Positions 24,585 through 37,800 of a stretch of 64,000 nucleotides of DNA are shown here, piece after piece. The notes beneath the pieces are model-generated. The model was not told the DNA's origin and ran no database searches. It worked only from the letters and a program-made list of their open reading frames with translations. Both the position numbers and the translations under genes were made by a program. This DNA is from Cardiocondyla obscurior (Eukaryota; Arthropoda; Insecta; Hymenoptera; Formicidae): assembly GCF_019399895.1 (NCBI RefSeq), contig NC_091882.1, positions 310,001 through 374,000 of the forward strand. The letters are read 5' to 3'. Positions within the stretch are counted from its first letter, which is position 1; each line of letters begins with the position of its first letter.

Positions 24585-26995
24585 GAAACGTTCGGTCCGT
24601 GGGAGAGATATCTCGGTATCGCCGCGAGTACGGGAGGGAAGGAAGCGAAGGATGGTTTTAATTAAACGCGTGTAATTTTTAATAAAAGCTCAGCTCAGGA
24701 AAAAGTGTCGTTGTCCAACCACCTCGAAGCGGAACCGATATAACGATATATCGGCCGCCGAGCGTCGGAAAAAAAAAAAAAAAAAAAAAGGGAAAAGGGA
24801 TGGAAAAAAGAAGCTCGACGTTAATAATTAATAACTTATCGCGCCGACGGTGCGCACCAATTCCCCAAATCCGGGACGTTGAAAAGCGAGCGATCGGATG
24901 ATCAAGCGCCGCGTTGACGTGGAAGAACGTGGATTAACGGATGACCCCGAAAAGCATCGCGGAAGATCGGGAGGGTGATCTGATCGACGAAGAACAAACG
25001 AGGAAAAAGAGCGAGTTTCTTTAAAACCGCCGAAAAAAAAAAAAGCTCTTCCTCGGCGCGCCTCCTCCTTTTTTCTCTCCGTCGTTCTTTCTCTCGTGCT
25101 TCCGTTCGCCCTCCTTGCAGCCGCCCTCGTTCGCGACGTTGATTGGACATTGACAAACGATGTCCGCGTACACCGGCGTCCCTGACAAAACGAGCGTTAT
25201 ATCGAATGAGCGACCCCGCGGTGTGTATTCGCAGGAGGAAAAAAACTGTGCTCCGCTCTTTTTGCGATCCGGCGTGTATATGTTGCTCGCATTAATTCGT
25301 ACAAAAATATCGAAAGGCCAATTGAAGTCAGTCAGGCTGATGTCTGACCGAAAGTGTACTAGGATCGCCTTGATACCGTAGAAACGCGATTAATACAACT
25401 CCGCGATCAAACGGCACGTCGAATGGATCATGACGCGTTTCGGCGACACGTTGAAGTATTGTTTGAAACTATTCGGGCTTCACGAACGACGAGTTAACGA
25501 GCGTGACGTTTCCGGAAATCATAACGCACAAACGCTTCGGTTGGAAATCACGATAAATAAAAATGCGTATTGGTTTCGCATGCTTATCGGGGAAGATTCG
25601 AAAGACTCGATGCTTTTCCGAATCATTACTTGATAAGAGGTTTAGTCATGCTCGAAATGTCTGGTCTCCGTCGAGAGTTGCATAGCGAGCCAATTTTGAG
25701 TCGACTGATCCGAAAATAATGATCGTTAGTTCCGCTTTCGCGTGTGGGCGAGTCTATCGAGCCGAAAAGAAAAGTTGCGACGTAAAAGAACGGAAGATTC
25801 GTGATAATAATTCATTTGTTAGCGGAGTACACGTCCGTCTATAAATTAATAATACCGTACGTGAGCGACGAATATATAGCTTTATTATACACTCGCGAGA
25901 GATAACGCGCAGAAGCGTGACAAAGTGCTACGAACAAAGCATTATTGTACGACACGAGCAGCGAACAAAAGCAATTCGTTGGCAATTTTGATTGTCGTTG
26001 GAGACTACGTCAATATCGTTTTTAACATCACCGAGCACCGTCGACTTCTTCAGCAGCGAATTTTAATTTCACCGCGGTGTATCACGCAACCGCGAACAAA
26101 TAGACAATTTTAGATGCTTTATTTATTGTATATTTTGTATAACAATTAAAGAAATTTGTAATATATATTTATTTAATTTGAATTTTGCGTGTTAAAACGA
26201 AACGTAGCCGGATAAATTTTAATCGCGATATTTCAGAGCCGCCGTACTTCCTGAGTAACGCTTTTTCCAACGTTAATACCTATTTATTTTAATTCCACGC
26301 GTGTGTAAAATCTGAAAGATTGCCCCATGAAGTATTAAATACCAATATTGGTACGCAATGATGCTGCGAACTCCGCCACATTGCAGAAACACCCGTAATC
26401 TCTCGTTATTTATTCATGCCCCGCCTCGTTGCAAAATATTTAACGCGAAATGCTTAACGCAAGCGCGAGAAAGAAAAATCTCGCGAATGCGATAACCGCA
26501 TCAGGCAGGGCAATACCGAGATTTTTCTCTTGCCCACGCACCGATGCGATGCCACGTCGCGTTTTAAATTTTTATACGTATCTCGTAGAATTTTTCTCTC
26601 AACTCTGAGAAGAAACTCAACAAATCATCTGTCGGGGAATACAAATATTAAACCGCGTTAACAAAACACGCACGTATTTTCCGCGCTGTATTACCGTCCT
26701 ATATTGCTACATATTATTATAGATTAAAGATTACGTCATATTATAATTCATTTACATTATATTGCAATTCAGCTCCGCATACAAGACTGTTTCAACAGGA
26801 TTACACGCACGTACGTGAGCGCGCTTGTGTGTATCCGCACAAGGCAAACCGAAACGCATTGTTAATTTCGCTCCAAGTTTGTTTGGCGCAGAGCGGCTGT
26901 CCATTTGTTCGAGCCGGACAGACTTTTTTCTCACAGTTGAGCCACGCATCTCACTGCCATGCCCAGCGTTCGCGTCGCGCCGCGCCAAACCCGCG

Positions 26996-27022
26996 TCGCG
27001 CCGCGCCGCGCCGCGCCGCGCC
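26996..27022. repeat. CCGCG pentanucleotide repeat
   Basis: About five CCGCG units in tandem, followed by a short GCCGAT duplication, within the GC-rich block. Confidence 0.85.
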
Positions 27023-27320
27023 ATGCCGATGCCGATGTCGTGCCGATCTGCTCTCTTCTCGCGTTCGCGTCCCCGCCCATCCTCACGGCTCCGTTCGCAG
27101 CAGTGGAAGTGTATTGATCGGCGGATGGCAGAGCGGGCAAGCGGACCGGTTTTCCCTCTCAGTCTCCCTCAGTCTTTCTCACCCTCCCGCGCGCTCTCCC
27201 CCGCGTTCTCCACCGCGTCCGCGCTCGCGCCCGCGCCGTCTCGTTTCCCATCTCTGCTCACCCTCCCTTCACCTCGGCTTCCTTTCCTCTTGTCTCCTTC
27301 TCTTCCCGCCCCCGGTCTAT

Positions 27321-27345
27321 CTTCTTCTTCTTCTTCTTCTTCTCT
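27321..27345. repeat. CTT trinucleotide repeat
   Basis: Eight CTT units in tandem inside a pyrimidine-biased tract. Confidence 0.9.
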
Positions 27346-28632
27346 AAAACACATCTTTCCGCGTCTCTGTCCTTTTCTCCCACTTTCTCTCTCTTTCTCA
27401 CCCACCGCGGCGACATTGCCCTCGTCCTCGCGATCTGGATGGAGACGCACTCGTCGCTCGTTCACGTTGACTGCCATCCTAGTTGTCGGCTCTCACCCTT
27501 CACGGTGCCACGCACCGAGGCGGAGGAAATGTTTATACCGATGTATCGCTTCGCGGTTCCTATCACGCCTCTGCGTCCTCCCCCGCTGCCGGCGTAACTG
27601 TCGATCGCGTTTGCCGTCGAACGCGAACATTTCTTCCCGACGGTTCGCGTCGCGGATCATCGCGCGGAGCATGCCGCAAATCGGTGTCCGGGTAGCTGCG
27701 ATTCGACGTCGAAAGCCTTGGAAACCGCGGGCGTCGACGTTAACGAGCCTTCGCAGTTGCGCTACTTCAATTTAATAGGACAACGCCGAAACGTTCCTGC
27801 GGGAATGTCATCACGACTAACGCGATATCGTGGGTAAATACATGGCCGTTTACCGTAGGTATCCGCCAAATACCGTAGGCATCACCAATGTGCCACCTAA
27901 ATCAACGATGATTATTGATCGCGACATTAGTCGCTAGGGTCATCTGAGACATCACCGGTGACCGTTAACACGGACACGGTGCTCGTTAACGCGCGACTGT
28001 GCGAGGATAGGCTTTTCGCCTCCACTTTTGAGATTAATAATTAGCAAAGCCGGTGGTTTCCCCTCCTCTCCCGTTCAGGTTTACGCAAGCGAGGAAATTT
28101 AGAAAATTCCTATAAGCACATAATTCGTAAAAGTACCTAAAGAATTTCTTCGGTCAGCGAGTTAATGTTTGCATGCCCGACGGGGGCCCTCTCGTTTCTC
28201 AATGAGAAACGGTATCTCTTCTGTAATAGCCGCCGAGCGCACTTTTGATCATCTTTTCTCCGCCGAAGCGAGTATTATCGTGGGAGCGAAATGCTTGCAT
28301 CTTAATGCGCGGATCGTAATAATAACGGCCGCGACGGGGGCGATATCGAGCACTCGATAATCCTCGGGAAAGCATTCCGCGAAATTCCAAGAATGTCGTT
28401 GCCTCTGTCGTCGACGACAACGGGTGTGCTTTGCGCTTCACGCTGATTTAACTCTCCACGTGCCGTCGTACGCACCCCCGTGGATTATTAACTTTCAACG
28501 GGTGCAAATATTTGCGCTTATCAGCGACTCCATAGTTAGATAGCGGAGAACAATGTTAAATCGCTCTAAACGGGATGCTGATGAACGCGAAAATTCAATT
28601 TCGCTAGATTATCGTCGCGTTTTCAAAATTTC

Positions 28633-28650
28633 TTTTTTTTTTTTTTTTTT
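28633..28650. repeat. poly(T) run, 18 nt
   Basis: Uninterrupted T homopolymer. No associated element recognised. Confidence 0.9.
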
Positions 28651-28798
28651 AATTGATCGGTGAAACTTGGACAGACGCCAACTATTTTGGCAGCTGGATG
28701 TTCCTCGTACGTTAGTTTATTAAAATTATCGCAACGTTGATTTTATGATAACGCCTAACGTAAAAGTACCCTTCCTCGTATTTCGTCGTGTATTTTAG

Positions 28799-28828
28799 AT
28801 GTTAAAGTTCGAGGAGTAAGAAAAGAGG
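28799..28828 (+). other. candidate 30-nt microexon
   Basis: The acceptor CCTCGTATTTCGTCG plus TGTATTTTAG is followed by 30 nt and the strong donor GTAAGTTC after AGAGG. Length 30 preserves frame. Only the third frame is open (VKVRGVRKE). It has the same architecture as the unit at 6649-6669, but nothing ties the two together and a chance coincidence of sites is quite possible. Confidence 0.25.
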
Positions 28829-30360
28829 GTAAGTTCGTCTTACTATGGCAAGGGAACAATACGTATACACATACACGTGTATTTGCGATAGAGCTAACAA
28901 AATTGGAGCTTCTGTCGAAAATGCAACATTCGCGATGCAACATTCACGAGTCCCCGTCAATAATCTGCTTTAAATGCTAATGTGTCTCGTTATCGCATCT
29001 TCCGTCTATCGTATCGTCGTTGGCGAAACCAATTCCACGCTCGTCTCCCCGCTTATGCAAAATGCACGCGTGCAAGTCGTCCCGCCCGATGCGAAACGAG
29101 GATGTATAACGTCAACCTAGACTCGTGCATTCTCGTATATTTCCCGTTCCACCTTGCAACCTGCAGAGCCTTCCTCGTCAGGTTGACGACCGCTGTTGCG
29201 TCGCAGCGTCGTTACACGGGCCCACGCCATCATATTCCTATTTGTTTATACAAAAGATAGGCTCGGGTGCGAGGGATACACGTGCCGGTTTTATTAGCCC
29301 GGTACACCTTCATGACCGCTCGTTATTGCGTGGAAATGCATCGCTCGCCGACGCGCAGGAATTATTAAATCGCCACCACTGCCGTCGTCGCCATCATCAG
29401 AGCGCGCCAACGTCCGCGTCGGGTTTACAATATTCACGAATTATTGAAAGCATCGTCAACGAGGGAGCGCTTGGACCCGCCGTCGGCGGCAGTAGGCCGG
29501 AAAATTCTCACTGTCCCCGAGCCGCGAAAGGCGGCAATATAAAAAGAACGGTGAAGCGCCGCCTTTCTCCGCGAATCAATTTCCGAAGGAAAGTTCCTCG
29601 GGGAATATTTATCAATTTTTAATCCTCTTGCATAAACAATTCTTTTATATACATATTGAAGCATGTCCTCCGGAATCTCAAAATATTCTTAAATTCGCAA
29701 GCTGCGAGCGAAATAAGGAAAAACGGATCCGAAAAATCGTGGGCGCACGAGCGCGATAAATGCTGTAATTGCGAATAAAAATACTGTGACTCAATGACTG
29801 AAACACACTCGGGAATCAAGCCGCACCGACCGCGTTCTTTGTCTCGTGTAACCAAGGCAATGCGTCGCGGCACCAGGCTGACGTGGCCGACTACAAGAAG
29901 GAGGCTACTTATGGTATATTAACGGTGACCCTTCTCTGACCCGGGCCTCTCAGACCGGATTTTTATTCCAGCGAAACAGATGGCGATCGCGATCGCGAAC
30001 TATTTCCAATGAGCTCCCTTATGCGGCCTCCCTTTGTGCGCAACTGCGAAACAGGAACGCCTGAGCTCACATTAGGTCGCCATGGAGCCCTATAGACTCG
30101 CGCGCAGGGCTTATCCATACACAATCGCACCCTCCATCACCTCGCGATGTAACGAGCGGGAAACGCTTGAATATCGCGCGACCTGCTCGACTATTCTCGC
30201 CATACAATCTAAATATCGCGCGACAGCGCGAGGTTAAATGCTATTTGTATACCGTTGTGTTCATCTCAGTCGACGATTAAGGGCGACATTCCGCGCTATA
30301 AGGAGCATAATTCGGTGCTTTTTTCTTTCGAGCTCTCGTCGCCGTTTCAGAAGCATCATT

Positions 30361-30960
30361 GAAATAATGAAATCAAATGCGAGAAACAAATTTTTGTGGA
30401 TATAATTATCTACAAATGCCACTAAAAAATGTTCTAAGCTTTGAAATTTGTGATTTATTTAGACATTGTATGCACACTGATATTAATTTTTGTAAGAAAT
30501 TGATGTAGCAAAATTTTTGTTAAGAACGCTAATAATTAAGTAACAAATGTACTTTGTTGTATTGATTAAAATATTTTTCTCAGTGACAGTTTGTATGAAA
30601 TTTATTTATTCCCAATTATTATGCACATAAGTATCAAACTAATTTCGAAATTTATATTGACGAACTAAACCATTCCATTTGGAAAATATTTGCACACACT
30701 TGACAATTTTTGCATTTCAAAGGAGATTTTTTAATTAAAAAAAAGAAACTTTTATTTCTCAATTTTATAAGTTAATATTTCTCGATGCGTAAAAATAAAG
30801 ATTTATTGCCGGTCGATTTCGGTCGTATATTTCTAAAAAGTATACATTTAAATGCACGCTTAAACATATACAAACATCAGCTTTAAAAATATTTTTCGTT
30901 TTCGAGCAAGATTTATCATTCGCATCGTTTCATAACTGGCTGCTATTGAAATGTGTATAA
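30361..30960. other. AT-rich, CpG-poor patch, possibly a decayed transposon
   Basis: This stretch has only a handful of CpG dinucleotides, whereas flanking DNA is full of them, and it is strongly AT-rich. Two loosely similar direct segments occur (ATTATTATGCACATAAGTAT near 30618 and AATATTTGCACACACTTGAC near 30686) and recall the ends of Tc1-like elements. I found no transposase remnant and no clear terminal inverted repeat, so the transposon reading is a guess. The compositional shift is what the sequence shows. Confidence 0.3.
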
Positions 30961-32859
30961 AAATTTAATAACTCGCATTCGATTTCTTGGAAATCGTGAT
31001 TAGTGAAAAAGAAAAAGAAAGAAAAAAAAAAAAAACGCAGAAGAGTGTCCAGTTCAATAAGAGAAATTAATAAACATGCCACGAGGTTCATGCGATATGA
31101 CGGCGCAAGATCCAAACGGGGAAGAGAGAGAGGAAAAAAAAAAATGGATAGATCGGCGATACCTCGTATCTATAAATCAGCGTTGCCTTCATCGAGGCAA
31201 TATCATTTCGCCGATTGCATACCGAATGCGAGCCAACGCGATATTACATTTTGCGATATTCCGCATTCAAAAAGTTTTATCTGAGACGAGTTAATAAATC
31301 TGGCGGCGCGCGCTCGCGCGCGCAAAAGAGGGGAACAACGGGAAAAGAGGGAACGCTCGACAGAGCGTTTTACGCGAGATGCTGCGGCGAATCGTGGAGA
31401 AATAATTTCATTAAACTACGTAATTGGAATTGTTTCGAACGTTCACCTCGCGCGCCGCCGCCCCGCTCTACTTATTTCATCCCCAAGATCCCCTGCACGA
31501 CGACGATCGCGCACCCGTAAAATAAATACGTCGCACTAAGCCGCGACGTCTTTACACGTCGCGCGTATTTTCTCGGCCATTCTGTTTCTCCATCTCCACC
31601 CTTCGCCGTCGTATTATTCCTTCTTGCAGCGGCGCAGCTAGAATTCCTGAACCCTTATGCAAAGGTTACCGAGAGAATTCCTCACCTTTTTCTCCGTACC
31701 TCCTACCTTCTTTTTCGTTTCGTTGCCCGAAATGCCCGACGTTGTACAGTATCTCCGAGTGTATTAACGTTTTAGCGTATTACATTCTAGAGTACGGCGC
31801 CTGCATGCGAGCGCTCGTCAAAGGGGAACATCTACTTCTCCGGCGGAAATACAAATTGAAATCTTTATCCCGTGCCTTACGGAATAAAGGGGTTCGATAA
31901 TTTATCGTACGGACGATTGAGAAATGGATTAATACGGAAACTAATATAAAGATCGACGTCGCGCGCTGGCGAAGTTCCGCAATAAAAATTCCCATTCACC
32001 GTGCGCACATCTGACTTTTCCTGCGCGCCGGCGAAAATGGGGAGGGAAGGGAAAAAGAGGAGACTAAGGTGTATCTCGTCTGTATTCATCGGTCTCTGTA
32101 CTTGGTTCATTCTCGGCGGCAGTCACGGCCTCGTCTCTCTTACCCCGGGCTTGGGGAGAGCGAAGCAGGAAGAGAAAGAGAACGCGGAGGAATATGTCGT
32201 GTCGAAGCGAACGATGGCCGAGAAATTCAACGGGCCTGAATCCTGCATGTCCCGGGGCTGCTCTTTCGAGCGAGTTATGCATGTGCGCCGCGGCGACGTC
32301 GGTGCTATATACATAACACCTGGCGACGGCGAGGCTGCGAGAGAAGCCTTCTCTGAACGTGAGCAGACGATGACGACGACAACGGGGGACGAGCGAGCGA
32401 GGAATTCAAGAAGCTTGGTTCCGGCGCGCCTGCTTTGCCCCGGGGGCAACCGTGGCTCCTTTTCGGGCTCGCCTTCTTCTCCACTTTTCTTCCACCTGGT
32501 TAGCTATACAGACAGGAAGTGCGATGAAGACGTTCGCGATTCCCGCCGCGTTTTCTACGTAAACGGTTTTTTTTTTTTCCTCCCCATCGCCGTTATCGCT
32601 GTCGATCAACCACCGAGAAGCTCTAGTACCTATGTATAACTTATTAGTACAACTGGGAGGATCGTAAAGCGCGGACGCGATTTTTATCAAATCATTTAAC
32701 GACGACGGCAACGAAGAGCGAAATATCGCGACGATTCGAGGAATGCAAGGCGAAGAAGGAGATGGACAAGTCTACTTTGTTAAGTTGCCGGCAGGGTCTT
32801 CTCTAGCTTGGCTGCGTGATAATTGCTTAGTCGCGAAGAAATCGATGCGCTATGCAGCG

Positions 32860-32881
32860 AATGTCTTCTTTAGAAGACATT
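32860..32881. repeat. perfect 10-bp hairpin
   Basis: AATGTCTTCT and AGAAGACATT form a perfect inverted repeat with a 2-nt spacer. It is too short and tight for a microRNA precursor and could be a dimeric protein-binding site. Confidence 0.75.
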
Positions 32882-34501
32882 AGATTATCCCGTCATTCGT
32901 TAACTCGTAAATTGTTTGGCATTCATCCTGAATTCGTTAAGTACCGATTTAGAACGCGACAAAGTTATTTATTTAATTTAATCTTAATGTAGATCTTAGT
33001 AAAATTATACAAAAATAAATTGCAAGAAAACTTTAAGTATATATAGCTAACGAAAAATTAATTTAACAACGCCGTGGCAAAATGAAAGTTTGTCGAGTGC
33101 CAATAAAATATATAAATAATTGTTTATGCAATTTGATATTCAATTTAACGTTGAATTAATTTTTTTTTTTTTTCCGGTAACCGTTCGTCGCAATATTTGC
33201 TTAAAAATTAAAACAATTAAAATATTTTAATATGATTTAGATAATAGTTTCAACACTTTGTGTACACAGAGTCCCATCTGCACGCCACGTTAAGGCAAAC
33301 AGTAATTTGTCATAGCCACATCACGTCCACGAAATATACCACACGCTATTTAAAACAAACTCCGGCGGGCTTTCATGCTTCAAATAATACTTTCCGGGCG
33401 TTTCTCTTCACCCTTAGTACCCTATGATCGTTCTCTAGCACCTACAAAGACTTCGAATCAACATTTTAAAATGTCTGCTCTAGTTAATACCTTCCCTAAA
33501 TTAATAGTTAATTTTTTTACGTCTCGTCATCGCGATATATATTTAATAGCTTTAATTTATTGCAAAATTTTTTTTTTACGCGTTCTCGGGGTAAGATTCC
33601 GCGTACAATTACGCGGCAGCACCCCTTATTTTTCTGTCTCGCGACGCAGATACAATTTCTAATTAAATCTCGCAATCGGCCAGCGCCCAGTGTCCGCGAT
33701 CCAATTGCGATCGACCCGCAGTTCGCGCCGGAGCCGACAGTGAAATAGAATTTCACGTATAGTCAATTCTTCATGCCGATCCGCTCGCAGCTCGCGCGAG
33801 AATCCAAGTTGCGGAGCATCGGTTTTATCGATGGGCCCCGGTAATACGTTTTCGCGTGTGGATAATTAATCCGCGGGCATCGATATCGCAGGCATCGTCG
33901 CGGCTGTCGCGCCGTTGTAATACCAAAGTAGTTACAGTTAAACCGATACCGACCGCCATCGGGAGCGAGGGGGAGGAATTTATTGCCCCAGTCGTCGACC
34001 TCGGGCCAGCCTCTGTTCTCTCGCGCCACCCTCTGCCTCCTTTTACTCCGTTTTCCTCGTCCCTCTTTTCTCCTTCTCGCCCCGTGATTATTCTTCAAAC
34101 ACCGCCCGGTCTCTCTTATATGTTTAAACTGAGCTCCTTTTTTTCCTCATTCCTCCACCTCCTCGACGTCGCTAATGTAAGCCATTTGTTTCCTCGAGCT
34201 CGCGGCGCGAGTGTATATTTTCCGCTCCATCGTTGAATTTCAATGATGCCGCTGCCGGGGCGCTCGCTTACACCCCGTACGCTGTCGCGCGGGACTCGTA
34301 AAAATGTTCCGCGGTATAAAGGGTTCCCTATACGTGCCTCTCGTTCCACGGTGCTCTTCCCCGCGCCCGAAATTCGGACAATGCCAATAACACGTGTGTA
34401 CGACAATCGCTCGTGTCCCTCCCTCTTTACCATTGCACGTTTTGGATATTCGACCTCGCTCCGTATAACACGCTGAGCTCGCGGGTGGACAAATTCCGTT
34501 A

Positions 34502-34561
34502 TAAAAAATAAAATAAAAAAAAAAATAAAAAAAATAATAAAATTAAAAAAAAAAAAAAAAA
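34502..34561. repeat. A-rich low-complexity tract
   Basis: About 60 nt of A with scattered single Ts, ending in an 18-nt A-run. Confidence 0.9.
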
Positions 34562-34732
34562 GCAGGAAAGGATTATTAACGTGCCGCTCGTCGCATTTAA
34601 CTCTTTCAAAGCGAAAATAAAATTACGAACATGTTAGAACGTATTATCCCTTTTTGCTGAAAATATTTTGTAATACGGCCCGTTAAATATTTAAAAAATA
34701 TCGAATGCGCGAGCGGCGGACGCATTACTTAC

Positions 34733-34839
34733 CAAATGCATGTCGATATTTAAATATGAATTTCGCTAATGGATATATGAAAATGTATATGCCATCTGCC
34801 AGCCATTATCCCTATGATGACTATATAAATATGATCGTT
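34733..34839 (-). other. candidate minus-strand exon with an in-frame stop
   Basis: On the minus strand the acceptor TTGGCAACCTTTTGCAG is followed by 107 nt and the strong donor GTAAGTAA after CATTTG. No frame is open throughout. If it were joined to the exon at 45964-46007, the shared frame would run 24 codons and stop 33 nt before the donor. It could be a poison or alternative exon of the same gene, an untranslated exon, or a chance pairing of sites. Confidence 0.25.
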
Positions 34840-37800
34840 CTGCAAAAGGTTGCCAAGATACAGTTTCACGAAGTAAAAACAAAACCTGCCGTTTCCTTTC
34901 GCAGTTACATATTTCGATGACTCGAGATTACGTCTCTAATTGCTTCATTTTTTACGAAATTAATTTTTCTCACGACATAAGACAAATAGCCCCTTTTTTT
35001 TCGTCGATAAATATTCTCGCACGTGCGCAAATGTACGGGAAATAAAATTAATTCGGGACAAAAATTCATTTGTGATAATTGTTGAAAAAAAAATTTTTTT
35101 TTAAAGTAAATCTCATGAATTGATTGCACGAAAGTTTTTCCCTTCTACCACGGAATAGATTGTTTCCGCGCTTCAATTACCGCTTCAATTTTAATTTACC
35201 CGTGCCTCCGAATTTCACGCGGTACAATATTAATGCAATCGTTTCCGGCAGCGAGATAGTAAATCGAGGATCACTAAAACTCCGTCCGATATCGCGAAAA
35301 AGGAAGGGAACGTAGTAAGCTACGAGGTAATAAGTAACGGAAATCCGTTCCCGGTTCACGAAATGAGGAGCCATTGAGAGAGTATCGTTGTCCCGTCGGA
35401 CAACGAAGGGAAACAAAGAGAAGATGGAACGAATTGGTTAGTCCCGCGGTCGTCGTCATATCCTCGTCACAGCATCGTACAGATATCGAGAGACCTTTCC
35501 GGAAAATAAAAAGACTGTCGAACGGAATAGAATCCTGTGCTGTCTCAAATCGCGGCTATTACCCGAGTGGAGATCGATTCCAATCGTTACCTAATAATTA
35601 GCCGGCCAATTCGTGATTTATCTCGCGACTGTCTAGCAAAATTTTTTTCGCCGCGTACTAGTCTACTGTTTTATTGCGTGCTGACGTTATGCAACGCTCG
35701 ACTATCGAATTCACCGAGCTCACCTGTTCCTGCCGCCCGTCGCGATAGTGTGAGTACGTGCGTGTGTTTACATCGGCCGGCAGTCCTCGCGCTCCAAGTT
35801 CGCAAGGTGGAGGACGCGCGGACGGCGGGCGGTGAGAACCAGTTTGCCCGGCGAATTCGGCACTCGAGCGAGCTTTGCGTAAGGTCAGAACAAAACAGTA
35901 AACAAGCGCGCGGCGAAAAACGTTTAGATATCTATTCAGATACACGGTCCGCGCTGGACAATGACTAGACGACCGATACTAGACAGATTTTGTTTCTCTC
36001 TTTTCAAATAACTTTATTTTTTTTGAAGATAGTCATATATTTAATCTGCGCGATCTGACCACCGGCTGCAAAATCAAATTAGCTGGATGAATTTTTACTC
36101 GGATCCGTAATTGATATTTATTGCAGCAAAATTAAAATGAGTGCGCCATAATACGTTTGTACATCCAGAAAACAATATATTACTCACGTCAGTAGGAATA
36201 ATGAAAAGTAAACTTTGCCCTAGCGAGAGTAAAAACAATTATAAAGATGTAATCGGCTTTAGCTGGAATAATAAAATGCATCCTTTGCAAAAAGCAACTC
36301 ATAAATCTGCTTATCTGGCGACGGATAAAAATAATAATCGCGTATAAAAGTTTGCGCTCTCTGCGCGAAAGGTCTCTGATAATTACTTCTTAATACTCGG
36401 TAGATATTTGTATAGAGTTTCTACTTGACTCTCGAGCTCGCGATGACCGCGAAGGAAATAACGTCTTTTTTTTTACCTAAGCTCCGCGCGTTATCTCGCA
36501 GTCGGTCGCATCTCGCGATATCGAGCGGCAAGGGATCCTTGGGATTTCGGCCGGGCTGTATAAATCCACGTTACGAACACCTGGGCGAGGTCCTACGCCG
36601 GCATTTCTGCTGGCAGTTCCTTAATAATTCCGCGAACGGGCGAACGTTGCGGAACTTGCGGGGAACTCATGACTCGCGTCGCACAAAATTGCAGGTGTCG
36701 TGCACTGGCGGCGGGCACGGTTTCTCAGGTCGCATTACGAAAAGACGTGTATTAACTGTAACCTTCTGTCAACTCTCCCTCTGCCGCCCACGCAACAGCA
36801 AAACGCGCCTCGCGCTGCGGCATGCACCCTCCCCTTTTACTACGCTCATAAGCGCGATTTGCAACGCGATGCAACCACCTCGCGCGCACGAGTGCCGATA
36901 TTTCCCCGTGAATCGATGCGTCCCCCGTCCGATGCAATTCGACCGACGTATCGAAAGGATATTCCGGAAAGTGCATCTTTAATCTTTGATGGCAGATTCT
37001 CCGGCCACTTCGAGTTGAATTTCTTTTTCAGCTGAATTTTTTCGCGAGATGAATTTTTCGTCGATGACGAAATATCGAGCTCTTTGATAATTGCGAGGGG
37101 TAAAAAAAAAGCTCCACGTTTATTTTACTTTGTAGATTGGTCATCAAGATATATTGAAATTAATGAATTTAAAAAAAAGTTTTGATGAAATTTTCGCTGG
37201 AAAAAAAAAAAGAAAAAAAAAATACGAGTCGAAATAAATTAATTATTAATATAGTATCGATAATATAATTATGGAATACCATCTTCGTATATTAATGCCT
37301 AATTACGTGATTCATCAAACTTTCATTTTCCTAAAACCTCTCATTTGGATATTCGTAACTTTTTCAAACTGAATTCCGTGACGCGTAATCAATAAATAAC
37401 GAAAGTAATGTAGTATATAAAATGTAGAGGTCAAATTAAATTATAGTTGACACCGCTCGAGAAGAAAATAAAATGATTAGGCGGTGAAAAAGTAACTGCC
37501 TCCCAGTGATCGACTGAAGCGGAGTTAGCGAAGCAAGTTGGAACGAATAAACGCGAAAAAAAAAAAAGTTTTTAATTTAAAATTCGATGAACTTTGTGTG
37601 CAATCTCATTCATCCGCCGTGTCGCTATAATATTCAATAAAGTCGTGGCGCGGCGTATTAAATGTATGAATATGCACTCGTTCGAAAGGCGAGCTCTTAT
37701 CGTAACACGATATACTTTTGCAGGCTCGCTGTAGATCTGAAAAGCCGAGCGAAGTCAAGAGAAAGCCTCGGCGCTGCGATGAATGAGAGATCGAAAATTA

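Larger units (their letters stand above)
24585..28798. other. gene-free stretch with a GC-rich block
   Basis: No gene is supported. An A-run lies at about 24771-24789. The block from 26930 to 27780 is unusually GC-rich and strongly pyrimidine-biased on the plus strand, with CCGCG and CTT repeats. Its long overlapping open frames on both strands (up to 316 codons, plus strand, 26825-27775) are low in complexity and most likely artefacts. The block could be a promoter or an untranslated first exon. A T-run lies at 28633-28650. Confidence 0.45.
28829..34732. other. gene-free stretch
   Basis: No gene is supported. It includes the AT-rich, CpG-poor patch at 30361-30960, a CpG-rich block at 32.0-32.6 kb with overlapping frames on both strands that show no domain, a perfect hairpin at 32860-32881, a T-run at 33160-33173 and an A-rich tract at 34502-34561. 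Confidence 0.5.

Noticed and set aside
26825..27775. Longest open frame in the window (316 codons, plus strand)
   Set aside because: It is Arg/Ser/Pro low-complexity from GC-rich pyrimidine-biased DNA. Overlapping long frames exist on both strands, and I recognise no domain.
36425..36982. 185-codon plus-strand open frame
   Set aside because: Basic, Cys-scattered composition without a motif, and other frames overlap on both strands.
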